NCBI GenBank assembly: GCA_041689205.1 | Contig: JBDNGQ010000045.1 | Span: 1-64,000, forward strand | DNA from: JAVVEG01 sp041689205 | GTDB lineage: Bacteria > Pseudomonadota > Gammaproteobacteria > Pseudomonadales > Pseudohongiellaceae | Length of the DNA: 64,000 nucleotides | Direction: 5' to 3' | Shown: in pieces, positions 17,878 to 27,614 of the stretch | Position numbering within the stretch: position 1 is the first letter of the stretch | Layout: every line of letters starts with the position of its first letter | Translations under genes and position numbers: made by a program | The notes under the pieces: generated by a model | The model's database searches: none | What the model saw: only the letters and a program-made list of their open reading frames with translations | Told to the model about the DNA's origin: nothing

Positions 17878-18582
17878 GTGTTAGTGAGCATATATCGCTA
17901 TAACCCAGAAACTGACAGCAAACCCAGTATGCAGGATATTGAAATTGAGCTGCCTGCTGGTAAGGACATGATGGTTTTGGACGTCCTTGAATTGGTGAAA
18001 CGACAGGATTCGTCAGTCTCATATCGTCGCTCATGCCGTGAGGGCGTATGCGGTTCTGATGGCATGAATATCAATGGTACCAATGGATTGGCATGTATTA
18101 CTCCGCTTTCTTCAGTAGCCAAAAATGGCAAGCTGGTATTGCGTCCCCTGCCAGGCCTGCCGGTTATTCGTGATCTTGTAGTGGATATGACCATTTTCTT
18201 CAAGCAGTTTGAAAAAGTGCAGCCATTTTTGCAGAATGATCAGCCTGCGCCGGCAATTGAACGTTTACAGTCTCCTGCCGATCGTGAAAAACTTGATGGT
18301 TTATATGAGTGCATTTTGTGTGCATGCTGCAGCAGCAGCTGCCCATCATTCTGGTGGAACCCGGATAAGTTTATTGGCCCTGCGGGATTGTTGCAGGCTT
18401 ACCGATTCCTGGCTGACAGTCGCGATACCGCAACCGAAGATCGGCTTAGCGGTCTTGAGGATCCCTTCAGTGTGTTCCGATGCCGCGGTATCATGAATTG
18501 TGTAGCCGTCTGTCCAAAAGGACTTAACCCTACCAAAGCCATCGGACACATCCGCTCTATGTTGGTTCAGCGCGCAGTGTGA
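17878..18582 (+). CDS. sdhB: Succinate dehydrogenase iron-sulfur subunit
   Basis: This subunit carries electrons from the flavin to quinone through three Fe-S clusters. It has 234 residues. The 2Fe-2S site is CREGVCGSDG…C (Cys53, Cys58, Cys73). The cluster cysteines of the C-terminal ferredoxin domain are in CILCACCSSSCP and CRGIMNCVAVCPKG. The start is GTG, with AGG upstream. A 72-base gap follows sdhA, which is longer than the other gaps in the operon. Confidence 0.97.
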   Translation: MLVSIYRYNPETDSKPSMQDIEIELPAGKDMMVLDVLELVKRQDSSVSYRRSCREGVCGSDGMNINGTNGLACITPLSSVAKNGKLVLRPLPGLPVIRDLVVDMTIFFKQFEKVQPFLQNDQPAPAIERLQSPADREKLDGLYECILCACCSSSCPSFWWNPDKFIGPAGLLQAYRFLADSRDTATEDRLSGLEDPFSVFRCRGIMNCVAVCPKGLNPTKAIGHIRSMLVQRAV

Positions 18583-18673
18583 AAATTTAGTTTAATGAAA
18601 GAGGTGAAGTCTGCGACACGTAATGTTAGCTGCCTGATGCAGAAACAGTCGCCTCGATTCTATTCGGGAATTA

Positions 18674-21511
18674 ATGAAAATGCATGACAGCATTATGCAG
18701 TTAATGTGGAATACAGGGCATTTGTCTGGTGGCAATGCGGCATACGTTGAAGACCTTTATGACCAGTTCCTGCAGGATCCGGTACAGGTATCTGCGGAAT
18801 GGCGGACTTTCTTCGAATCGCTGCCCAAAATAGCTGATAACGCCCGCAATGATGTCTCCCATCGAGAAATCGAAGAATATTTTAAGAAAGTTGGTAAAAC
18901 CAGCCGTTTCACCCCCGTACTAAGTAACGACGCAGTAGTAAACTCCGAGCATGAGAATAAACAGGTGCGAGTACTGCACTTGATCAGCTCCTATCGCGTC
19001 CGCGGTCATCAAAAAGCGCATCTTGATCCGCTTAAGCTGATGCACCGCGAGCAGGTTCCCGATCTGCAACTGGACTTTCATGCTTTGTCACCCATTGATT
19101 GCTCCACAGTATTCCAGACCGGCTCGTTGTTCATCAATCGCGATACAGCACCTTTGCGCGATATTATCGATACTCTGGAGAGCATTTACTGCAGTTCAAT
19201 TGGTTATGAATTCATGCATATCGTGGATATTGCAGAGAAGCAGTGGATCCAGAAGCGGATCGAAAGTAGTGGCGGTACACCGAACTTTCCTGTTGAAGTA
19301 AAGCAGCATCTGCTTGAACGTTTAAGCGCAGCAGAAGGTCTCGAAAAACATCTCGATTCAAAATACCCCGGTACTAAACGTTTTGGTCTCGAAGGTGGCG
19401 AAAGCCTGATACCCCTGCTGGATGAGCTTATTCAGCGCTCAGGCAGTTATGGCGTAAAAGAAATCGTAATCGGGATGGCGCACCGGGGCCGATTGAATGT
19501 ACTGGTCAATATCCTGGGGAAAAATCCTGCGGATCTGTTTGACGAGTTTGAAGGTCGTGCAACCTACAAAAGCTCAGGTGATGTGAAATACCACCAGGGA
19601 TTTTCATCCAATATTATGACCCCCGGCGGTGAGGTGCATCTTGCGATGGCCTTCAATCCTTCCCATCTTGAAATTGTTTCGCCGGTGGTAGAAGGTTCTG
19701 TTCGAGCACGTCAGGACAGACGTCAGGATAGTCTCGGTCATGCAGTGGTGCCAATTATCATTCACGGTGATGCTGCATTTGCAGGCCAGGGCGTGGTCAT
19801 GGAGACCTTCCAGATGTCCAGGACCCGTGCCTATGCCACAGGCGGAACGGTGCACCTGATCATTAATAATCAGGTTGGTTTCACCACCAGTCGCCAGGAT
19901 GATGCCCGATCAACCGAGTATTGCACTGACGTTGCAAAAATGGTTCAGGCGCCAATTTTCCACGTCAATGCTGATGACCCGGAAGCGGTTCTGCTGGTAA
20001 CTCAACTGGCATTGGATTTCCGCTATGAATTTGGCAAAGACGTGGTTATCGATCTGGTCTGCTATCGTCGCCGCGGACATAATGAGACTGACGAGCCAGC
20101 CAGTACTCAGCCGCTGATGTATAAGCAGATCCGTCAGCAGCCAACTACCCGCGCCTTGTATGCAGAGAAACTGATTGCCGATGGCATAGTTACTGCGGAG
20201 TTTGTCGATAACCAGAATGCATCCTATCGTAAAGCCCTGGATACCGGTCTGCATGTCGTTAAGAGCCTGGTGAAGGAACCTTCGGTGGAATTATTTGTGG
20301 ACTGGAGTCCATATCTGGGTCATGAATGGAGCCCGCACTACAACACTTCGATGAAGTTGGATGCTTTAAAAGGACTGGCCCGTAAACTGGTCAATATTCC
20401 AGCGACAATAAATCTGCACAAACAGGTTCAAAAAATTATCGATGACCGTGCCCAAATGGCAACAGGAGACAAACCCGTCGACTGGGGTTTTGCCGAGACG
20501 CTTGCATATGCCAGCATTCTCACCAGCGGTAACAAGGTAAGAATTACCGGTCAGGATGTAGGGCGTGGCACCTTCTCGCATCGTCATGCAGTGCTTCGAG
20601 ATCAGGACAGCGGTAATGAGTACATTCCGCTACAGGCTCTGACCAGCGATCAAAAAAGTTTTTCTATCTATGACTCGTTGCTGTCAGAAGAAGCCGTACT
20701 TGCATTTGAGTATGGCTATGCCACCACAGCACCCAATGCGTTGATTATCTGGGAAGCGCAGTTTGGAGATTTCGCCAATTCCGCCCAGGTAGTAATCGAT
20801 CAGTTTATTACCAGTGGTGAACATAAATGGCAGCGACTTTGTGGCTTGACCATGTTGTTGCCACACGGTTATGAAGGGCAGGGGCCTGAGCATTCATCGG
20901 CTCGACTGGAGCGCTTCCTGCAAATGAGTGCCGAACATAATATTCAAGTATGCCTGCCAACGACATCAGCGCAGGTATTCCATATGTTGCGCAAACAGGT
21001 GTTAAGTCCTTTGCGCAAGCCGCTGGTAGTCATGTCTCCTAAAAGTCTGCTGCGTCATAAGGACACTACGTCCAGTCTGGAAGAACTGGCCAACGGCAGT
21101 TTCCAGGTAGTAATTGGTGAAACTGATCACTTTGAAGCAGCCAAAGTTCGGCGCATCGTGCTGTGTTCTGGCAAAGTTTATTATGATTTACGTCAGGAGC
21201 GGCGCAACAGCACTATCGATGACATCGTCATAATCAGACTTGAGCAGTTGTATCCATTTCCTGAGGATGACCTCAGAGAAGCGATGCGGGTCTATGAAAA
21301 TTTCACTGAGGTGGTCTGGTGTCAGGAAGAACCGATGAATCAGGGCGCATGGTATTCCAGCCAGCATCATATGCGCAGAGTCATCAATGACCTGAAGCCC
21401 GGTGTTAATTTAAGCTACGCCGGTCGCGAGGCATCTGCGTCTCCTGCTGCGGGTTATCCGCAGTTGCATATGGAGCAACTGCGCAGATTCGTTGATCAGG
21501 CACTGAACTGA
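18674..21511 (+). CDS. sucA: 2-oxoglutarate dehydrogenase E1 component
   Basis: This thiamine-diphosphate enzyme decarboxylates 2-oxoglutarate and passes succinyl to SucB. At 945 residues it is full length. The N-terminal segment (YVEDLYDQFLQDP) binds E2. The central ThDP region (GMAHRGRLNVLVNILGK, later IHGDAAFAGQGVV) and the C-terminal transketolase-like part (EAQFGDFANSAQVVIDQFI) are clear. Two possible ATGs lie two codons apart (18674, 18680). It belongs to the sdhCDAB-sucAB-lpd-sucCD block. Confidence 0.97.
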   Translation: MKMHDSIMQLMWNTGHLSGGNAAYVEDLYDQFLQDPVQVSAEWRTFFESLPKIADNARNDVSHREIEEYFKKVGKTSRFTPVLSNDAVVNSEHENKQVRVLHLISSYRVRGHQKAHLDPLKLMHREQVPDLQLDFHALSPIDCSTVFQTGSLFINRDTAPLRDIIDTLESIYCSSIGYEFMHIVDIAEKQWIQKRIESSGGTPNFPVEVKQHLLERLSAAEGLEKHLDSKYPGTKRFGLEGGESLIPLLDELIQRSGSYGVKEIVIGMAHRGRLNVLVNILGKNPADLFDEFEGRATYKSSGDVKYHQGFSSNIMTPGGEVHLAMAFNPSHLEIVSPVVEGSVRARQDRRQDSLGHAVVPIIIHGDAAFAGQGVVMETFQMSRTRAYATGGTVHLIINNQVGFTTSRQDDARSTEYCTDVAKMVQAPIFHVNADDPEAVLLVTQLALDFRYEFGKDVVIDLVCYRRRGHNETDEPASTQPLMYKQIRQQPTTRALYAEKLIADGIVTAEFVDNQNASYRKALDTGLHVVKSLVKEPSVELFVDWSPYLGHEWSPHYNTSMKLDALKGLARKLVNIPATINLHKQVQKIIDDRAQMATGDKPVDWGFAETLAYASILTSGNKVRITGQDVGRGTFSHRHAVLRDQDSGNEYIPLQALTSDQKSFSIYDSLLSEEAVLAFEYGYATTAPNALIIWEAQFGDFANSAQVVIDQFITSGEHKWQRLCGLTMLLPHGYEGQGPEHSSARLERFLQMSAEHNIQVCLPTTSAQVFHMLRKQVLSPLRKPLVVMSPKSLLRHKDTTSSLEELANGSFQVVIGETDHFEAAKVRRIVLCSGKVYYDLRQERRNSTIDDIVIIRLEQLYPFPEDDLREAMRVYENFTEVVWCQEEPMNQGAWYSSQHHMRRVINDLKPGVNLSYAGREASASPAAGYPQLHMEQLRRFVDQALN

Positions 21512-21564
21512 TTACCAATAAAAAAAGCAATGTAAGTTGATGCATAAAAGCATAAGGAATGAAA

Positions 21565-22815
21565 ATGGCTATTGAAATTAAGGCGCCCACGTTACCCGAA
21601 TCTGTGCCAGACGGCACCATTGCTACATGGCACAAAAAAGCCGGCGATGCAGTAAAACGTGATGAGTTGCTGCTCGACATCGAAACTGACAAAGTGGTTA
21701 TCGAAGTGGTATCGCCGACAGATGGAGTCCTGTCCGAAATCCTTAAAGCCTCGGGTGACACAATTGTCAGCAATGAATTGATTGCCAGAATTGAGGCCGG
21801 AGCAGCAGCAAGCGCTGCGACTAAATCTGAGGCTCCTAAAACTGAGGCCGCACCGCAGCAGCCAACTGCTGAGCAGGAATCATCAGAAGAGCCAATGCTT
21901 AGCCCTGCAGCAAAAAAGATTGCGGAAGAGAACAATGTTGATGTCAATCAGTTAACGGGCTCAGGCAAGAATGGCCGCGTTACCAAAGAAGACGTGCTGG
22001 CTTATGTTGAGCAACAGAGTACGCAGAAAATCGCTGCAAAAACCGAGCAGAAACAAGCTGCACCGGTACGACTTATGGAAGGTGCTGCCACCGGCGCAGA
22101 CTTATCCTCGGGCCGAATCGAAGAGCGCGCTCCAATGAGCAGGCTGCGCGCCAAAGTCGCTGAACGTCTGCTGCAGGCTTCGCAGACCACCGCAATGTTG
22201 ACCACGTTCAATGAAGTGGATATGTCGGCGATAATGGAGTTGCGTAATAAATATAAAGACTTGTTTGAGAAATCACATGATGGAATTCGTCTTGGTTTCA
22301 TGTCATTTTTCGTTCGAGCCAGCATTGAAGCACTAAAGCGTTTTCCAGCAGTTAATGCATCCATTGATGGCAGCGACATCGTCTATCACGGCTATCAGGA
22401 TATCGGTGTAGCCGTTTCCTCGCCACGCGGTTTGGTAGTACCCGTGCTGAGAAATGCTGATCACATGGGGTTGGCGCAGATAGAAGCAAAAATTCGCGAA
22501 TATGGTCTTAAATCTCAGGATGGAAAATTATCAATCGATGAAATGACCGGCGGCACCTTCACCATTTCCAATGGTGGGGTATTCGGCTCACTGCTGTCGA
22601 CGCCGATTCTTAATCCGCCACAGACGGCTATTCTCGGTATGCACAAAATACAAGAGCGTCCAATGGCAGTTAATGGACAGGTAAAAATTCTGCCCATGAT
22701 GTATCTCGCCCTGTCCTATGACCATCGCATGATCGATGGCAAGGAAGCTGTACAATTCCTGGTGACAATCAAGGAGCTTTTGGAAGATCCGGCAAGAATT
22801 CTGCTGGAAATCTGA
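21565..22815 (+). CDS. sucB: Dihydrolipoyllysine-residue succinyltransferase (E2)
   Basis: This is the core of the 2-oxoglutarate dehydrogenase complex. It has 416 residues. The lipoyl domain carries the modified lysine in IETDKVVIEV (Lys43). An Ala/Glu-rich linker and the E3-binding domain (about 112-150) follow. The catalytic acyltransferase domain ends with the active-site motif YDHRMIDGKEAV. The start is the ATG at 21565, with AAGGA six bases upstream. The ATG at 21559 abuts that Shine-Dalgarno sequence and is less likely. Confidence 0.97.
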   Translation: MAIEIKAPTLPESVPDGTIATWHKKAGDAVKRDELLLDIETDKVVIEVVSPTDGVLSEILKASGDTIVSNELIARIEAGAAASAATKSEAPKTEAAPQQPTAEQESSEEPMLSPAAKKIAEENNVDVNQLTGSGKNGRVTKEDVLAYVEQQSTQKIAAKTEQKQAAPVRLMEGAATGADLSSGRIEERAPMSRLRAKVAERLLQASQTTAMLTTFNEVDMSAIMELRNKYKDLFEKSHDGIRLGFMSFFVRASIEALKRFPAVNASIDGSDIVYHGYQDIGVAVSSPRGLVVPVLRNADHMGLAQIEAKIREYGLKSQDGKLSIDEMTGGTFTISNGGVFGSLLSTPILNPPQTAILGMHKIQERPMAVNGQVKILPMMYLALSYDHRMIDGKEAVQFLVTIKELLEDPARILLEI

Positions 22816-22854
22816 TTGAGCTTGTAATCTTATAATCTGGATACGGAATTATTT

Positions 22855-24303
22855 ATGACTAAGAAATTCGATGTAGTCGTTATAGGCGGCGGTCCGGCCG
22901 GATATGTTGCGGCGATACGTTGCGCCCAGCTCGGTCTGCAGACCGCCTGTGTAGAAAAATGGCATGACGAAAAAAATAATGTGGTCTTTGGGGGCACCTG
23001 TCTGAACGTCGGCTGCATTCCATCAAAGGCTTTACTGGATTCGTCGCATAAATTTGCTGAAGCCCAGAAACATTTCCAGACTCATGGCATTACTCTGGAT
23101 AACCTTGCCATAGATGTTCCTGCGATGATTGCGCGCAAAGCGAAAATCGTTGGACAGTTAACCTCAGGGGTCAAGTCACTTTTTACTGCGAATAAAGTGG
23201 AAGGCATCGCCGGTACTGGAAAGTTGCTGAAAGGAAAAAAGGTACTGGTTACCGGCCATGATGGCAGCACTGAAGAATTGCAGGCTGAACATATCATTCT
23301 GGCAGCGGGTTCTGAACCGATCAGCATACCACCCGCAAAAGTAGATAATGACGTTATCGTTGATTCGACCGGCGCTCTGGAGTTTTCAGCAGTACCCAAA
23401 CGTCTTGGTGTTATCGGCGCTGGTGTTATCGGGCTGGAGCTTGGCAGTGTATGGTCAAGACTGGGCTCCGAAGTAACCGTGCTGGAAGCCATGGACGCTT
23501 TTCTTCCCACCGTGGATACTCAGATTGCTAAAGAAGCCAGTAAGATTCTCGCTAAGCAGGGTCTGATGATCAAGCTTGGCGCCAAAGTAACCGCTACTAA
23601 AGTAAGCAAAGGAAAAAACAAAACCGTTACTGTCAGTTATACGGACAGTGAAGGCGAGCAGGAGATCGTTTTCGACAAGCTCATTGTTGCCGTAGGTCGT
23701 CGTCCAGTGAGTGCAAATCTGCTCGCTGATGACAGCGGTGTTGAAATTGACAAGCGTGGTTTTGTAGTGGTTGATGATACCTGTTCAACCAAAGTCCCGG
23801 GCGTTTACGCCGCTGGCGATCTGGTCCGCGGGCCAATGCTGGCACATAAAGGTATGGAAGAGGGCGTCATGATTGCCGAACGCATTGCCGGCAAGAAGAC
23901 TCAGGTTAATTATGCACTGGTGCCGTTTGTCATTTACACACACCCGGAAATTGCATGGGTTGGCAAAACGGAACAACAACTTAAAGAGGAAGGAATCGAA
24001 TTTAATGTCGGCACCTTCCCGTTCAGCGTCAATGGCCGTGCACTTGCTGCAAATGATACTGAAGGCATGGTCAAAATGCTTGCTGATGCGAAAACAGATC
24101 GGGTTCTGGGTTGCCATATTATCGGGCCCAGTGCTGCAGACCTCGTTCAACAGGTCGCCATTGCGATGGAGTTCAGTGCCAGCGCCGAAGATATCGGCCT
24201 CACCATGTTCTCTCATCCGGCACTGTCAGAAGCGGTTCATGAGGCCGCCTTGTCGGTGAATGGGCACGCAATACATGGAGTCAACCGCCGCAAACGCAGT
24301 TGA
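22855..24303 (+). CDS. lpdA: Dihydrolipoyl dehydrogenase (E3)
   Basis: This FAD disulfide oxidoreductase re-oxidises lipoamide for the 2-oxoglutarate (and perhaps pyruvate) dehydrogenase complex. It has 482 residues. The FAD fold is VVIGGGPAGYVAA. The redox-active disulfide is GGTCLNVGCIPSK (Cys49, Cys54). The NAD site is VIGAGVIGLELGSV, and the C-terminal catalytic His-Glu is in HPALSEAVHEA. It lies between sucB and sucC, which ties it to this complex. Confidence 0.97.
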   Translation: MTKKFDVVVIGGGPAGYVAAIRCAQLGLQTACVEKWHDEKNNVVFGGTCLNVGCIPSKALLDSSHKFAEAQKHFQTHGITLDNLAIDVPAMIARKAKIVGQLTSGVKSLFTANKVEGIAGTGKLLKGKKVLVTGHDGSTEELQAEHIILAAGSEPISIPPAKVDNDVIVDSTGALEFSAVPKRLGVIGAGVIGLELGSVWSRLGSEVTVLEAMDAFLPTVDTQIAKEASKILAKQGLMIKLGAKVTATKVSKGKNKTVTVSYTDSEGEQEIVFDKLIVAVGRRPVSANLLADDSGVEIDKRGFVVVDDTCSTKVPGVYAAGDLVRGPMLAHKGMEEGVMIAERIAGKKTQVNYALVPFVIYTHPEIAWVGKTEQQLKEEGIEFNVGTFPFSVNGRALAANDTEGMVKMLADAKTDRVLGCHIIGPSAADLVQQVAIAMEFSASAEDIGLTMFSHPALSEAVHEAALSVNGHAIHGVNRRKRS

Positions 24304-24367
24304 TCAAAATCGCTTTATCACAGTCCAGAATAATGGAATCTAAAAACATGAAATATGGTGACGCAGT

Positions 24368-25537
24368 ATGAATTTACATGAATATCAGGCGAAGCAGTTG
24401 TTCGCTGAATATGGACTTCCAGTCTCAAAAGGTTTCGCAGTTGATAATGCTGATGACGCAGTGGCAGCAGCCGACAAAATTGGCGGCAATAAGTGGGTTG
24501 TCAAGGCGCAGGTTCACGCTGGTGGCCGCGGCAAAGCCGGTGGCGTAAAGCTGGTATCGAGTAAGGATGAAATCAGAGCCTTCGCCGATAAATGGCTCGG
24601 CAAAAAAATGGTTACCTATCAGACTGATGCAATTGGTCAGCCGGTCAGCAAGATACTGGTGGAAACCTGCACGGATATAGCCCAGGAACTTTATCTTGGT
24701 GCCGTTATTGACCGATCATCTGGACGCATTGTTTTTATGGCTTCCACTGAAGGTGGCGTAGAAATTGAGAAAGTCGCCGAAGAAACTCCGGGAAAAATTC
24801 TTAAGGCAATCATCGATCCTCTCTGTGGCGCTCAGCCATTTCAAGCGCGAGAATTGGCTTTCCAGTTAGGCTTGAATGACAAGCAGGTGAAACAGTTCAC
24901 TCATCTGTTCCTGGGCCTGGCAAAAATGTTCGCTGATTTCGACATGGCATTGCTTGAAATCAATCCATTGGTAATTACTGAAGAGGGCAATCTGCATTGT
25001 CTGGATGGCAAGATCAATATCGATGGCAATGCACTTTATCGTCAGCCTAAGCTGCGTGAGATGCATGACCCCAGTCAGGACGATGCGCGCGAAGCTCTTG
25101 CCGCAAAGTGGGAGCTTAATTATGTGGCTCTTGATGGCAATATCGGCTGCATGGTTAATGGTGCCGGGCTTGCTATGGGCACTATGGATATCGTGAAATT
25201 GCACGGTGGCAGCCCGGCGAATTTTCTTGACGTTGGCGGTGGTGCAACGAAAGAGCGTGTTACCGAAGCCTTCAAAATTATTCTTTCTGATGAAAATGTA
25301 AAAGCCGTGCTGGTTAACATCTTTGGCGGCATCGTGCGTTGTGACCTGATTGCTGAAGGGATTATCGGTGCTGTCGAAGAAGTTGGTGTTCAGGTACCGG
25401 TAGTGGTGAGGCTGGAAGGAAATAATGCTGAGCTGGGCAGAAGCGTGCTCAAAGACAGCGGCCTGAATATTATTGCCGCTGTCAGCCTTACTGATGCAGC
25501 AGAAAAAGTAGTTGCCGCCGCAGGAGGTGCCAAATGA
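24368..25537 (+). CDS. sucC: Succinate--CoA ligase beta subunit (ADP-forming)
   Basis: With SucD it converts succinyl-CoA to succinate with substrate-level phosphorylation. The 389 residues match the family. It has MNLHEYQAKQLF at the N-terminus, the ATP-grasp region VKAQVHAGGRGKAGGV, and the C-terminal NIFGGIVRCD motif. The ATG overlaps nothing upstream. The stop overlaps the sucD start as ATGA. Confidence 0.98.
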   Translation: MNLHEYQAKQLFAEYGLPVSKGFAVDNADDAVAAADKIGGNKWVVKAQVHAGGRGKAGGVKLVSSKDEIRAFADKWLGKKMVTYQTDAIGQPVSKILVETCTDIAQELYLGAVIDRSSGRIVFMASTEGGVEIEKVAEETPGKILKAIIDPLCGAQPFQARELAFQLGLNDKQVKQFTHLFLGLAKMFADFDMALLEINPLVITEEGNLHCLDGKINIDGNALYRQPKLREMHDPSQDDAREALAAKWELNYVALDGNIGCMVNGAGLAMGTMDIVKLHGGSPANFLDVGGGATKERVTEAFKIILSDENVKAVLVNIFGGIVRCDLIAEGIIGAVEEVGVQVPVVVRLEGNNAELGRSVLKDSGLNIIAAVSLTDAAEKVVAAAGGAK

Positions 25538-26409
25538 GTATTCTAATTGATAAAAACACGCGTGTTATCTGCCAGGGCTTTACCGGCGCTCAAGGGACGC
25601 TCCATTCTGAGCAGGCCATTGCCTACGGAACCAGGATGGTTGGCGGTGTAACCCCTGGTAAAGGGGGGCAGATTCATCTTGGATTGCCAGTATTTAACAC
25701 AGTAAAAGACGCGGTAAGAGAAACTGGCGCCGAGGCGTCAGTTATTTATGTGCCCGCAGCTTTCTGTAAAGACTCAATTCTGGAAGCTGCATTTGGTGGC
25801 ATCAAGCTGATAGTTTGCATCACTGAAGGCATTCCAACTCTGGACATGCTGGACGCGAAAGTTAAATGCGATGAACTTGGTGTGCGGCTGATCGGGCCAA
25901 ATTGCCCAGGGGTAATTACTCCTGGACAGTGCAAAATTGGCATCATGCCAGGTCATATACACAAACCCGGTAAAGTAGGTATTGTTTCTCGCTCTGGAAC
26001 TCTTACCTATGAGGCTGTAAAGCAGACTACGGATTTTGGTTTTGGTCAATCCTCATGTGTCGGCATAGGCGGCGACCCGATTCCCGGCTCTAACTTCATT
26101 GATATCCTGGCGCTTTTTGAACAGGATGATCAAACCGAAGCGATCGTGATGATTGGTGAAATAGGCGGCACTGCGGAAGAAGAAGCGGCGGCCTATATAA
26201 AGGAGCACATCAGCAAACCCGTCGTAGCATATATTGCTGGTGTAACAGCACCCGCAGGCAAGCGTATGGGGCACGCTGGAGCGATTATTTCTGGTGGTAA
26301 AGGTACCGCAGATGAAAAATTTGCAGCGCTGCAGGATGCCGGAGTTAAGACGGTACGAAGTCTTGCGGAAATAGGAAGTGCGCTTAAAGAGGTCACTGGC
26401 TGGAAGTAA
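25534..26409 (+). CDS. sucD: Succinate--CoA ligase alpha subunit
   Basis: This 291-residue subunit binds CoA and carries the phosphohistidine. It has the N-terminal QGFTGAQGTLHSEQA motif, the CoA-binding Rossmann part, and the active-site histidine in AGKRMGHAGAIISGG. It is coupled to sucC by a 4-base overlap. It is the last gene of the TCA block. Confidence 0.98.
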   Translation: MSILIDKNTRVICQGFTGAQGTLHSEQAIAYGTRMVGGVTPGKGGQIHLGLPVFNTVKDAVRETGAEASVIYVPAAFCKDSILEAAFGGIKLIVCITEGIPTLDMLDAKVKCDELGVRLIGPNCPGVITPGQCKIGIMPGHIHKPGKVGIVSRSGTLTYEAVKQTTDFGFGQSSCVGIGGDPIPGSNFIDILALFEQDDQTEAIVMIGEIGGTAEEEAAAYIKEHISKPVVAYIAGVTAPAGKRMGHAGAIISGGKGTADEKFAALQDAGVKTVRSLAEIGSALKEVTGWK

Positions 26410-26822
26410 TCTTCTGCGCTGTTAAGTATGCCGGGGAAAAATTTACGCCGCAGATGATGCGGCTTAAATGCAAAAATAGTTGCGTTTAATGGTTCAAAAA
26501 ATCAAACAGTGTGTGGTAGTCTTACTCCGCAATTTGGCGTGGAACGCTGAATTGACGCAGGAATCGACGAATTTGCCGGCAAAAGTTACTAAAAAACTCA
26601 CAACTGAAAAAGTTGGGTAGAAAGGTAACTTCGGCAGGTAATCAGTCACAGGACAATTATCTGGCACACAACATCACTTAACAAAATTCTGTGTGTGCGC
26701 CCGATAATTTGAAACGGAATTTTTATTTGTTCACCCAATATAAGTTGTCACGTTTAAAGTCTGCTTGCAGCAGAACTGAAAACGCAGGCTAAGATAGATT
26801 TAATACAATTATAGGATGGCAC
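26410..26822. other. Intergenic region between sucD and the TonB operon
   Basis: This is 413 bases with no supported gene. A GCCGCA/TGCGGC hairpin (26447-26463) 38 bases after sucD has no T-tract and is a weak terminator candidate. A short CAACT/AGTTG hairpin lies at 26601-26615. Upstream of the DUF3450 gene, TTGCAG (26765-26770) and TAAGAT (26790-26795) could form a promoter, but at 19 bp spacing. I looked for a Fur-type site because of the TonB genes and saw none that was convincing. Confidence 0.55.
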
Positions 26823-27614
26823 ATGAATAACCGTCGATTATATTACAAGGTTCTGGCTCCCTTCGCGTCGTTGCTGTTAGCTGGTACAGCGTTCGCGGCT
26901 GAAGTAGATACCCGTATGATAAATGAAGCCTTGAATATCGTGGATCAGAAGAACCGCGCCGCTGTTACTTCTCAGGAAACCATTACCCGGTTATCCAACT
27001 CGGCCAGTAGTCTTTTTGAAGAGTTCAAGATTGAAAATAATAATCTTGAAGCGCTTCTGGTTCTGAATGCCGGCTTGCGTAAACAGATATCAATCCAGGA
27101 ACAGCAGATAGCAACCATTCAGCAGTCTATTGCTGATGTGGCAGTTGTAACTCAGGAAATGCCATTCCTGATGACTAAAATGATGGATAGTATGTCCCAG
27201 TTCATCGAGATGGATCTCCCTTTCCATATTGAACAACGCCGTAACCGTTTGGTCTTTGCTCAGGATGCCGTCAATAATCCTGATGTATCACGTGCAGAAA
27301 AATTCCGACAAATTCTGTCTCTGTACCAGATCGAAAACAATTACGGTCGAACACATGAAACTTATCCAGCGACATTGGTTATAGATGGTGCTGAGCGTGA
27401 TGTTGACATGCTGCGAGTAGGCCGTCTCGCCATGGTATACCAGACCAAAGACAGAACTATCACTGGCGCGTGGGATCAACCAGGCAGACAGTGGATAATC
27501 CTGGAACCCGGCGAATACCGTACAGCAATTCAAAAAGCCATTAGTGTATCCAGCGGTCTGATCGCGCCAGAAATTTTTGAACTACCAATCGTTGCGCCGG
27601 AGTCAGCACAATGA
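26823..27614 (+). CDS. DUF3450 family exported coiled-coil protein
   Basis: This 263-residue protein has a signal peptide (LLLAGTAFA|AEVD). A long helical coiled-coil region (about residues 30-115) is rich in Gln, Glu and Leu, and a compact C-terminal domain follows. It resembles the DUF3450 proteins that accompany the long ExbB/TtpC type of TonB system in Vibrio and other marine Gammaproteobacteria. Its stop overlaps the next gene by 4 bases. A periplasmic role in the energy-transducing complex is inferred from context only. Confidence 0.85.
   Translation: MNNRRLYYKVLAPFASLLLAGTAFAAEVDTRMINEALNIVDQKNRAAVTSQETITRLSNSASSLFEEFKIENNNLEALLVLNAGLRKQISIQEQQIATIQQSIADVAVVTQEMPFLMTKMMDSMSQFIEMDLPFHIEQRRNRLVFAQDAVNNPDVSRAEKFRQILSLYQIENNYGRTHETYPATLVIDGAERDVDMLRVGRLAMVYQTKDRTITGAWDQPGRQWIILEPGEYRTAIQKAISVSSGLIAPEIFELPIVAPESAQ

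Noticed and set aside
21405..21947. 180-codon minus-strand frame over the sucA/sucB junction
   Set aside because: It is low-complexity Ala/Ser-rich, as expected for the complement of the sucB lipoyl domain and linker; not a gene.
15296..26409. sdh-suc supercluster with lpd inside as a novel arrangement
   Set aside because: The order sdhCDAB-sucAB-lpd-sucCD is known from Pseudomonas-type genomes; ordinary.
26700..26760. Possible Fur box before the TonB operon
   Set aside because: GATAAT occurs once, but no inverted partner at the proper spacing is present; the similarity is too weak.
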